A stretch of DNA of 64,000 nucleotides. It comes from Muricea muricata. Its lineage: Eukaryota > Cnidaria > Anthozoa > Malacalcyonacea > Plexauridae. The stretch spans positions 43,730,107 through 43,794,106 of the forward strand of contig OY979717.1 in NCBI GenBank assembly GCA_963855995.1, in the 5' to 3' direction. The notes beneath the pieces are model-generated. The model was not told the DNA's origin, did not search any database, and saw nothing but the letters and a program-made list of their open reading frames with translations. This document shows, piece after piece, positions 53,539 through 64,000 of this stretch. The stretch's first letter is position 1. The number at the start of each line of letters is the position of its first letter. Made by a program: the position numbers and the translations under genes.

Positions 53539-54522
53539 GGTGTGTTTACTGTATCACAGTGAGGTAATTAACTAGCAAGTTCTGTTAATAACCAAAACAG
53601 TGTTTTTCCCTCAATATATAATGTTAAGAGACACTTGTCACTCGGGTCTGAAGAGAATTTGAAAAAAAAACCGTTAAATAAAAAACCCACAACAAATTTT
53701 CTCATCTTGTACTTTAATCATGTATAGCTGGAAATAATGATTTTTACATACGTTATGCACTCAGGCACTGAAGGATTGATGATAGAAAAAGAGATTTTTA
53801 TATCACACTGAATATTACACATAAGGTTACATTAATAGTAAAAGAACTGGACTAGACTAAAAATATCACATATCAGAGCAATGGGCCAGCAGGTTCAATT
53901 TCCACCATGGTCAGGCATGTAATTGATGCATGCCTAGTGTAAAGGTAAAATGAGAATAAATATACAAACATTTGAAATATAATGCGGGATATACGTTTGA
54001 GTTTGTCGTTGTGTTGGAAAATTTGTGAAAGACATGTATAAAAAGTAATGTTAAAGAACATTGAGAAGGTTTATATACATAGGCATTGAGACCAACGTAT
54101 CACAGCTGTACAGAGAGTTTTTTTTAACCATTGGGATGATTGAATGACAATAAAGGTATTGATATGGGCCCTTAAAAATAATTTACGTAGTTAGCTAGGC
54201 GTTTTAGTAGTAGTTTATTCTGGGTAGACAGTTAGGGAGCAAAATGACAAGATTTACAGAAGTGAACACATCGCTTAAGTTTAATGAATAAGTTTTAAAG
54301 TTGTGGACATATTATTTTGATACAATTTTGGCCAAATAGATGTATAGAAATTGAAAATTTTGACGTAAATATGGTGGCAATATTGCAGATTTGCTTTCAA
54401 ATCCCCTTCCCCCCCCCCCCCCCCCCCCCCCAATGACGTATGATTTAGTGAGGGATTGTCCGAACAATAGTAACGAACTTCAGAACTAACTTTAATGATA
54501 GCTGTTAGCTGAGATTGGCAAT
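53539..54522. other. Non-coding stretch ending in poly-C
   Basis: No gene recognised. A C-run of about 23 at 54409-54431. Confidence 0.45.
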
Positions 54523-55015
<493 letters not shown>

Positions 55016-55020
55016 TTAGA

Positions 55021-56434
55021 AATATTTAAACTAACAAATCAATGGTATTTTTAGAATGTAAAAAAATCGTGATCTGGACTGGTGGATAGCGTTATATAGA
55101 GTTCGAGCAATAAATGTGAACAGCAAAATCGTTAAAATTATTACGTGTGGAGTACTTTTTTGTAAGTATGTGATGTCAAAGGAATTGAAGAAGTGTAATT
55201 TCTTTTGAAAATGGTATTTGAAACATGAGACATTGTAATATTTTAATGTAATTTTTTTTGCATTGCAAAGATGGCTTAAAATTGACAATCTCAAAGATGT
55301 TCATTAGGTACAGTGAGGTAATACGTTGTGTGATTTGCATATAAAATAAAGTTCAATATGCCGAGAAGGACTGGAATGAAGAAATTGTATTTCATTTTAA
55401 GAGATCTTTGCAATGCGATCGACAGCAAAATGGTACGAGCTAGGCACTTGCAAAGAAGTTTGTGAAACAGCGTAATAGCACATTAAAAGCTTGTGTTGCT
55501 TGAAAAAGTGTTACTTGATTTCGTATCATGCCATGAACTTGCCGTAATGTGCAATATATCCTCGTTTATAGGCTTTGCAACGGCGTAAATGCAAACCGCG
55601 ACGAATCAGTTCGGGTAGATTATACAATACCAGCCTACTTTTATAACATGTCTGGTCATATTACAGATTTTTTATTGTGTTAATGAATCGTGTAGCTAGA
55701 ACATTTCAGCATCGATGAGATGAGTTCGATTTTATTAAGACGGAATAAAAGGAGCCGGTTTGACGTTTGCAGTGAACGGCAATCGTAATTACTGTATTTG
55801 ATCATAGTTGACTTCCTTCGATGTAGAACATTTTAGAAATCGAAATAGTGTTTTATCTGCGAGGACGTATAAACTGGAAATAGGGGAAAGCGTGATCTGA
55901 ATTACTATAACATTTATAACAAATACTTATTAAAAGTTTTATAAGGTAGTTACTGAATGAATAAGGGTACGTTTATGGATTACAGTACTTGGCACATGGT
56001 AATTTAGTGTATGTGAACTTACCAAAAATGCGCATCGTTACCATCACGCAAGTCACAGAAATGGAATATTTTTCGCAATTGGTGCACAAACATAAAAGCT
56101 ATAGAAATTGAAAATAAATCATAACGTAAACCCGTCACTGAGAAATAAAAAAATTGCTGTGAGATATTTGTGTTTTAATTTTAGTGTTTTAACTTTGATA
56201 CATGCAGTGAAAAAAAATTTAAAGACATAGTCGATTTTCGATATTTTACCTCTTTAAAAGAATTACGAAATTATTACTAGCAGAATTATTTCCGTTTGCG
56301 ATATGACGTCACAACGTGCAGTCACTTATAAAAAATGGCGGTTAAAAATGCAAAAGTCAAATGTGAACAAAAGTATTTTTCAGATTGGCAAACGCAGTAT
56401 ATCATTTAAATGGTGTGGCCACGGCCAATTTTTT
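55021..56434. other. Non-coding stretch between satellites
   Basis: AT-rich; no gene, TIR pair or splice-bounded frame recognised. Confidence 0.4.
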
Positions 56435-59400
56435 AGTGAGTGAGTGAGTGAGTGAGTGAGTGAGTGAGTGAGTGAGTGAGTGAGTGAGTGAGTGAGTGAG
56501 TGAGTGAGTGAGTGAGTGAGTGAGTGAGTGAGTGAGTGAGTGAGTGAGTGAGTGAGTGAGTGAGTGAGTGAGTGAGTGAGTGAGTGAGTGAGTGAGTGAG
56601 TGAGTGAGTGAGTGAGTGAGTGAGTGAGTGAGTGAGTGAGTGAGTGAGTGAGTGAGTGAGTGAGTGAGTGAGTGAGTGAGTGAGTGAGTGAGTGAGTGAG
56701 TGAGTGAGTGAGTGAGTGAGTGAGTGAGTGAGTGAGTGAGTGAGTGAGTGAGTGAGTGAGTGAGTGAGTGAGTGAGTGAGTGAGTGAGTGAGTGAGTGAG
56801 TGAGTGAGTGAGTGAGTGAGTGAGTGAGTGAGTGAGTGAGTGAGTGAGTGAGTGAGTGAGTGAGTGAGTGAGTGAGTGAGTGAGTGAGTGAGTGAGTGAG
56901 TGAGTGAGTGAGTGAGTGAGTGAGTGAGTGAGTGAGTGAGTGAGTGAGTGAGTGAGTGAGTGAGTGAGTGAGTGAGTGAGTGAGTGAGTGAGTGAGTGAG
57001 TGAGTGAGTGAGTGAGTGAGTGAGTGAGTGAGTGAGTGAGTGAGTGAGTGAGTGAGTGAGTGAGTGAGTGAGTGAGTGAGTGAGTGAGTGAGTGAGTGAG
57101 TGAGTGAGTGAGTGAGTGAGTGAGTGAGTGAGTGAGTGAGTGAGTGAGTGAGTGAGTGAGTGAGTGAGTGAGTGAGTGAGTGAGTGAGTGAGTGAGTGAG
57201 TGAGTGAGTGAGTGAGTGAGTGAGTGAGTGAGTGAGTGAGTGAGTGAGTGAGTGAGTGAGTGAGTGAGTGAGTGAGTGAGTGAGTGAGTGAGTGAGTGAG
57301 TGAGTGAGTGAGTGAGTGAGTGAGTGAGTGAGTGAGTGAGTGAGTGAGTGAGTGAGTGAGTGAGTGAGTGAGTGAGTGAGTGAGTGAGTGAGTGAGTGAG
57401 TGAGTGAGTGAGTGAGTGAGTGAGTGAGTGAGTGAGTGAGTGAGTGAGTGAGTGAGTGAGTGAGTGAGTGAGTGAGTGAGTGAGTGAGTGAGTGAGTGAG
57501 TGAGTGAGTGAGTGAGTGAGTGAGTGAGTGAGTGAGTGAGTGAGTGAGTGAGTGAGTGAGTGAGTGAGTGAGTGAGTGAGTGAGTGAGTGAGTGAGTGAG
57601 TGAGTGAGTGAGTGAGTGAGTGAGTGAGTGAGTGAGTGAGTGAGTGAGTGAGTGAGTGAGTGAGTGAGTGAGTGAGTGAGTGAGTGAGTGAGTGAGTGAG
57701 TGAGTGAGTGAGTGAGTGAGTGAGTGAGTGAGTGAGTGAGTGAGTGAGTGAGTGAGTGAGTGAGTGAGTGAGTGAGTGAGTGAGTGAGTGAGTGAGTGAG
57801 TGAGTGAGTGAGTGAGTGAGTGAGTGAGTGAGTGAGTGAGTGAGTGAGTGAGTGAGTGAGTGAGTGAGTGAGTGAGTGAGTGAGTGAGTGAGTGAGTGAG
57901 TGAGTGAGTGAGTGAGTGAGTGAGTGAGTGAGTGAGTGAGTGAGTGAGTGAGTGAGTGAGTGAGTGAGTGAGTGAGTGAGTGAGTGAGTGAGTGAGTGAG
58001 TGAGTGAGTGAGTGAGTGAGTGAGTGAGTGAGTGAGTGAGTGAGTGAGTGAGTGAGTGAGTGAGTGAGTGAGTGAGTGAGTGAGTGAGTGAGTGAGTGAG
58101 TGAGTGAGTGAGTGAGTGAGTGAGTGAGTGAGTGAGTGAGTGAGTGAGTGAGTGAGTGAGTGAGTGAGTGAGTGAGTGAGTGAGTGAGTGAGTGAGTGAG
58201 TGAGTGAGTGAGTGAGTGAGTGAGTGAGTGAGTGAGTGAGTGAGTGAGTGAGTGAGTGAGTGAGTGAGTGAGTGAGTGAGTGAGTGAGTGAGTGAGTGAG
58301 TGAGTGAGTGAGTGAGTGAGTGAGTGAGTGAGTGAGTGAGTGAGTGAGTGAGTGAGTGAGTGAGTGAGTGAGTGAGTGAGTGAGTGAGTGAGTGAGTGAG
58401 TGAGTGAGTGAGTGAGTGAGTGAGTGAGTGAGTGAGTGAGTGAGTGAGTGAGTGAGTGAGTGAGTGAGTGAGTGAGTGAGTGAGTGAGTGAGTGAGTGAG
58501 TGAGTGAGTGAGTGAGTGAGTGAGTGAGTGAGTGAGTGAGTGAGTGAGTGAGTGAGTGAGTGAGTGAGTGAGTGAGTGAGTGAGTGAGTGAGTGAGTGAG
58601 TGAGTGAGTGAGTGAGTGAGTGAGTGAGTGAGTGAGTGAGTGAGTGAGTGAGTGAGTGAGTGAGTGAGTGAGTGAGTGAGTGAGTGAGTGAGTGAGTGAG
58701 TGAGTGAGTGAGTGAGTGAGTGAGTGAGTGAGTGAGTGAGTGAGTGAGTGAGTGAGTGAGTGAGTGAGTGAGTGAGTGAGTGAGTGAGTGAGTGAGTGAG
58801 TGAGTGAGTGAGTGAGTGAGTGAGTGAGTGAGTGAGTGAGTGAGTGAGTGAGTGAGTGAGTGAGTGAGTGAGTGAGTGAGTGAGTGAGTGAGTGAGTGAG
58901 TGAGTGAGTGAGTGAGTGAGTGAGTGAGTGAGTGAGTGAGTGAGTGAGTGAGTGAGTGAGTGAGTGAGTGAGTGAGTGAGTGAGTGAGTGAGTGAGTGAG
59001 TGAGTGAGTGAGTGAGTGAGTGAGTGAGTGAGTGAGTGAGTGAGTGAGTGAGTGAGTGAGTGAGTGAGTGAGTGAGTGAGTGAGTGAGTGAGTGAGTGAG
59101 TGAGTGAGTGAGTGAGTGAGTGAGTGAGTGAGTGAGTGAGTGAGTGAGTGAGTGAGTGAGTGAGTGAGTGAGTGAGTGAGTGAGTGAGTGAGTGAGTGAG
59201 TGAGTGAGTGAGTGAGTGAGTGAGTGAGTGAGTGAGTGAGTGAGTGAGTGAGTGAGTGAGTGAGTGAGTGAGTGAGTGAGTGAGTGAGTGAGTGAGTGAG
59301 TGAGTGAGTGAGTGAGTGAGTGAGTGAGTGAGTGAGTGAGTGAGTGAGTGAGTGAGTGAGTGAGTGAGTGAGTGAGTGAGTGAGTGAGTGAGTGAGTGAG

Positions 59401-59855
59401 TGAGTGAGTGAGTGAGTGAGTGAGTGAGTGAGTGAGTGAGTGAGTGAGTGAGTGAGTGAGTGAGTGAGTGAGTGAGTGAGTGAGTGAGTGAGTGAGTGAG
59501 TGAGTGAGTGAGTGAGTGAGTGAGTGAGTGAGTGAGTGAGTGAGTGAGTGAGTGAGTGAGTGAGTGAGTGAGTGAGTGAGTGAGTGAGTGAGTGAGTGAG
59601 TGAGTGAGTGAGTGAGTGAGTGAGTGAGTGAGTGAGTGAGTGAGTGAGTGAGTGAGTGAGTGAGTGAGTGAGTGAGTGAGTGAGTGAGTGAGTGAGTGAG
59701 TGAGTGAGTGAGTGAGTGAGTGAGTGAGTGAGTGAGTGAGTGAGTGAGTGAGTGAGTGAGTGAGTGAGTGAGTGAGTGAGTGAGTGAGTGAGTGAGTGAG
59801 TGAGTGAGTGAGTGAGTGAGTGAGTGAGTGAGTGAGTGAGTGAGTGAGTGAGTGA
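56435..59855. repeat. 3.42-kb (AGTG)n tetranucleotide array
   Basis: About 855 tandem copies of AGTG with no interruption that I could see. On the minus strand the unit CTCACTCACTCA encodes Leu-Thr-His-Ser without stops in every frame, which creates huge but meaningless open frames. Flanks are ...ggccaatttttt and aaaaattcatcc. Confidence 0.97.
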
Positions 59856-62385
59856 AAAATTCATCCATATGCCCTTTAAATTTAAAATTAAAAGAACCCA
59901 ATATATCTAAAATTATGGAAGAAAATGTTGAGGAAAGTGATTCACATATCCGCATGGAAACATTAATGGTACTATCTTTCACTTTAGTGTATTTTTCCGA
60001 ATATACAGCCGATCCGTTAGACTGTGAAACAACATGCCTTCGTAAGCCTTTTTGGTATGTTCAAAATTAAAATTTACTAATAGTGAAGCGACTTGATTGT
60101 ATGCGGCGGGGCTTAAGTTGGCACAACAGATAGAAGACGTTTTGTTGCATTTTATGTAATATTCGTTGACATTATTTTCTTTTGCATCCAAGTCGTAAGG
60201 TTAAAGTTTGTTTAATGTTTTGCACTACTAAACATTGTTTGTGCAGTTACTACCGCGTTTAAAATGCACTTTGCTGGGGGTGACTTGTACACTCTATTTA
60301 TATGTGTTATTCACGCTGTTGTTATTATAAACTGAAAACCAGGAAGTAGGTGGCTTTAAAACAAATATGCTTGGAAGGTCAGGTATATTAATTGAAAACG
60401 TTTATGAAAGGATCTATAACAACATATCGATAATCTCTTGACGCTTGGGACTTGAACGCAAATGATAACAGTAATGTCAACGAAGCACAGGTACAGTGAG
60501 GCAACGTAAACCCCGCCCCGTAGGAACAAGTCGTTTAATCATTAGCAAGTGTCAGGCAACTGATTAATAACAAAACATTTATTGGCCGGTCAAAAAGAGA
60601 ATAGGTGAAAATGCGCGTCAGCAGCGAACTTCCAAAGTCCATGGGAAGTTGTCAAGTTCTAAATGTAGTAAAATTGTGAACAAATTTGCAGATATATTGT
60701 AACGACTGCGTTCGCCCAGCTTTTTGAGAACGTGCTTGCACAGCTTGTTTCAATTTGTGAGAAAAAGTGTGCAAGAACGAGTTTGCAAGAACAAGTTTTC
60801 AAAGAGTTGTAGACAAAATGATTGGACGCCGAGAAGTGTTACAGTCAGTATAAAACAATATTTTGACAATGTGAATTTTGGAACAATTAGGAATTTGTGC
60901 AAGGCAGTTGTATCATAAATGTCAGGAAAGTCTTCTAACAAGTATATATAATGTTTGCGTCATGTTTGCATCAAGATTGTGACAAGGTGTGTAAGATCTC
61001 GTGCGCTGGACCTGTTCATATTTTGGGATAAGTTGTAGACAGCTTGTATACGACATAAAACAGGTAGTAAGATTTATACCTGCGTACTAGTATGAGAAGG
61101 TCGTCATAGAATTACATCGTAATTTTCATATTCTGATAAATGGAAGAGTGTTGAAATGGTTGCAGGAAAGATCGAATTTAATGTTAGATGTGTAGGGGGG
61201 TGTTAAAACTTTTCGCTGAAGTAAAGTCTTCGGCTAACTTGGTATCGCTATTTAGTATAGCGAATACTCTATCGATATAAAATTTGACGAATTGTATAAG
61301 AGGCAACATTGGAATTTGAGATAGTGCAGTTAGGAGCAGAATGAAGTGTTGGTTATTTCACTACGTGAGCAGATTGAAGAGAAAGTGGTGAATTTGAATA
61401 GATTTGGGGATTTAAACTGAGTGAAATTAATTAATCTTGTCAAAGACGTTGATTGTTTGTCGTGAAATTGAAGAGATTAATAGACTTTCAGTTTATTCAA
61501 AATTGAAAATGTCCGATTTTTCCACATTTTAATTTGTTTCGTACTTGTGGAAGTATTATTCAAATTTCAGAAATATGAGGACTATAACGATATGGGAGGA
61601 TTGATGATGACATTAGTTAATGCTATTGCGACATTTTCCATATGCAAGCAATATTGGTTGTTAGTTTATCGTCACGAACAATTTATATATTGGTATTAGT
61701 GAAATGAAATAATTTTTAACGCAGACAACTAAAGACGCATAAAAATAGAGTGTTTCAAGGTATAATATCCTGAATAGAATGCAGATGTTTTTTTTGCAGT
61801 GGCATGTGGCAAAATTAATTTATTTATGATTGTTATTTGCTATGTAATCCATGACCAAATATATTATCTGATTAAGTTTAGCATGGGATAGGTATGAATT
61901 GATGTAAGAATAGACTTTATATGTATTTGTGTATGAGAAAAAAAAATTTCAACAATAATCTGCATGGACAGAAATAGTTGGGAAAAAACAGCAAATAAGA
62001 TGGAAGAATGTAAATTCTGTAGATATTCTAATAGTTTTGACAAATAAAAGAAAAGGAACAGAAGGTTGTGTGACGACGCATGTTCATTACATAGGCTTTT
62101 GGTAATGAATCGCATTTCGTGGCTAATAGAAAAATCAATTGACGGGATGATATGATATTCTTGCTGTACTGTGACTTTCATAAAACGGATTGTTTTATGT
62201 TATGGATAAATGTAAAATTAAAGTTATTAGTATTAGTGAAACTTAGTGGAACCTTTCTGAAGACCTCCTTGCATGTGGGTTAAAAAGAGTGAATATGATG
62301 TAATTATTTTAGTTAAATTCTACTTATTTTTGTTGTTTATGTGTTGATTAACGTTTAATAGGGTTTATATAGAGGATTTTAATTA
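59856..62385. other. Non-coding stretch right of the AGTG array
   Basis: No domain or paired repeat recognised; open frames here are short and without motif. Confidence 0.4.
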
Positions 62386-62852
62386 AACAATTATTGGATG
62401 AGGTTTTTGTGATATGCGGAATTATCAATGTCAAGGTACGAGTTATCAGCCGAGCCGAAGGTGAGGCAGATAAATCTTACCGAGACATTGCTAATTTTGC
62501 ATATCACAGAAACCTCATCCAATAATTGTTTTATTATACATTGTAAGCGGAGAAAATAAACATGGTAATGAAAGAATGTTCCTTTTGTGTTTTTAGAGTC
62601 TTTCCTCAAGCATATGACGAATTTCGTTTTCGGAAAAGCTTAAAAAGCGAGATACCATAACATGAAACAAAAAATATCGGAAAAAATGTTGTTGCCATGC
62701 CAGCTATTGATGCCAACGAATACCACATACTGTAATAACCTGCACCGTAGACTCAACATGCAGATAACTCAGTTATCTGCTATCAAATAGTCGCATTTAT
62801 CTGCATGCAATTGACCAATCACATCGCATAAAACAACTGCAATGTATAATAA
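62386..62852. mobile_element. Composite hairpin + TIR MITE
   Basis: Hairpin 62386-62530 (AACAATTATTGGATGAGG against its complement, loop AGCCGAGCCGAAGGTGAGGC), then a core with inverted ends TTATTATACATTG (62531-62543) and CAATGTATAATAA (62840-62852) and GACCAATCAC near 62813. Inverted copy of 43094-43525. Confidence 0.75.
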
Positions 62853-63681
62853 TAGTTATTAGCTGAGTGAGTATGGAACAAATGAAATTATTTTGTTGTA
62901 TTTCAAGGAATGTTTTCACATGTCTTTACAGGTGAAAACATTCCTTGAAATACAATTAAATGTTGTTAGGAGATTTGTAATGGGACAAAATGAATGGTTT
63001 TGTTTGAACAACCGTCAGTTCATGATTAAGAATTGTAGAGAAGAGGAAAATATTATAATATATTATAAGAAGTGATAGTGGTGTAGGAAACACAGTATGG
63101 TTTACAAATGACCTCAAGGAGTTATAAAATTTTATGAATTTGGAATTCAACATCCCTCCCGAACTAGCTTTTAATATCTTTTTAAGATAATTCATATTTT
63201 TTCAAGATAATTGATTTCATGTGCACATGAAATTGTGCTGAGCGATAAAAGTGTGGTAGGTGAATGGGATCACCTTTTTTATAGAAAACATTCACTGACG
63301 TGATCATAATGACCCTAGTTGTCCCGAAGCAACAAGGAAGAGCGAGCAGTAAAATGATATATGGCTTTGGAACAGCAAATGAACTAAGGGTAAATTCGCA
63401 TTAATTAATTGGAACATTTTGTTAAAATTGAAAGAATCGAAAAATTTGTAGAAATATAAATTTGTCGAACAGATGCCCTGGGGTATGGAATGTAGAAAGG
63501 GTGTGAATTGGAATTACTGCAAATATGTGTGACTTAGTAATATTCAAGAGACTCTAAAATGATCGTTCAACTTCTTATAACAGGAAAACATTTGCTTTCT
63601 TTAGTAGATGTATGTAAATATTTGTGGTGTTTAAACAAAAAAGTATTAGAATAACATTGTTAATGTTTTCTTATTTTGTAG
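62853..63681. other. Non-coding stretch with a short inverted repeat
   Basis: The words AAGGAATGTTTTCAC (62907) and GTGAAAACATTCCTT (62932) face each other across a short loop, forming a small hairpin. No gene recognised. Confidence 0.4.
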
Positions 63682-63819
63682 GAGCCATCAAAGAACCATG
63701 CCTTGACAAGACACCAAACTGTTAAACAACACAATGAAAACAGGCTAAAAATTTGTCATTTGTGTGATGAATTTGAACTTTTATGTCATCTTTTACAGAA
63801 GTGGCTGATATTAATTTAA
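63682..63819 (+). CDS. Candidate terminal exon with C2H2-zinc-finger-like sequence
   Basis: Preceded by a strong acceptor (gttttcttattttgtag). The frame reads EPSKNHALTRHQTVKQHNEN, then RLKICHLCDEFELLCHLLQ, ending TAA at 63817-63819. Leu...H-x5-H followed by a linker and C-x2-C resembles the end of one C2H2 finger and the start of the next, but the second finger is incomplete. No other exon was found. Confidence 0.28.
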   Translation, partial: EPSKNHALTRHQTVKQHNENRLKICHLCDEFELLCHLLQKWLILI

Positions 63820-63911
63820 TATTAATTTGATATTAATTTAATAAATCCTGCATGGAAAATGTGAAAACCCATGTGCAAAATGATGAAATGTATGCGAGGC
63901 ACGTTTTTCAG

Positions 63912-64000
63912 GTGGGGGTGGGGGTGGGGGTGGGGGTGGGGGTGGGGGTGGGGGTGGGGGTGGGGGTGGGGGTGGGGGTGGGGGTGGGGGTGGGGGTGGG
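63912..64000 (+). repeat. (GGGGGT)n tract running off the window
   Basis: At least 14 tandem GGGGGT units to the last base. Strong potential for G-quadruplexes. The right edge is unknown. Confidence 0.95.

Noticed and set aside
56380..59982. 1,143-1,200-residue minus-strand open frames of Leu-Thr-His-Ser repeats
   Set aside because: They are produced by the (AGTG)n array, which has no stop on that strand in any frame; no unique domain or splice support on either side.

Overview
This is eukaryotic, animal-type DNA: AT-rich, with spliced genes, many nested transposable elements and long simple repeats. There is no operon structure and no bacterial signal. The mix of Gypsy, BEL/Pao, Penelope-like and LINE remnants, many palindromic MITEs, TTAGGG repeats and a single-exon O-fucosyltransferase-like gene suggests a marine invertebrate, most likely a cnidarian. 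That placement is an inference, not something the sequence proves.

Host genes. (1) The 3' half of a cullin-2 gene lies on the + strand between 2181 and 12997. It has seven exons with GT/AG borders and one continuous frame, runs through the winged-helix and neddylation region to the terminal YLA-stop, and its upstream exons lie outside the window. (2) An intact 427-residue type II membrane protein of the O-fucosyltransferase superfamily lies on the - strand at 16465-17748. (3) Two weak candidate exons are at 49785-49912 and 63682-63819.

Mobile elements. 1-1357 is a broken Gypsy pol. Cullin intron 1 (2287-6474) holds a hairpin-plus-TIR MITE and a 2.5 kb palindromic IS3/integrase-like transposon, whose left arm carries a 499-bp TTAA-flanked MITE that the right arm lacks. 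13-18.6 kb contains several MITEs around the fucosyltransferase gene. 18.7-20.3 kb is a Penelope-like element (RT motif YADD plus GIY-YIG) split by a palindromic MITE. 21-26.5 kb holds LINE fragments, one beginning with a 2A-like motif, mixed with MITEs. 26.5-46.5 kb is a tandem array of three BEL/Pao units in the same orientation that share flanking sequence as well as element sequence. It contains nested Harbinger-, P- and Mutator-like insertions and an inverted Penelope pair. Because the units are paralogous, they supply natural empty sites for several insertions.

46.5-64 kb has few genes. It holds LINE and Penelope ends, MITEs, a (GAAA)n/(GAAAA)n tract, an apparently uninterrupted 3.42-kb (AGTG)n array at 56435-59855, and a (GGGGGT)n tract running off the end.

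No defence island, CRISPR array or obviously new protein system was found. The most unusual structures are the composite hairpin-TIR elements, the palindromic transposon with its built-in empty site, the tandem BEL array, and hammerhead-like cores at the Penelope termini. All calls come from reading the sequence; no database search was run.
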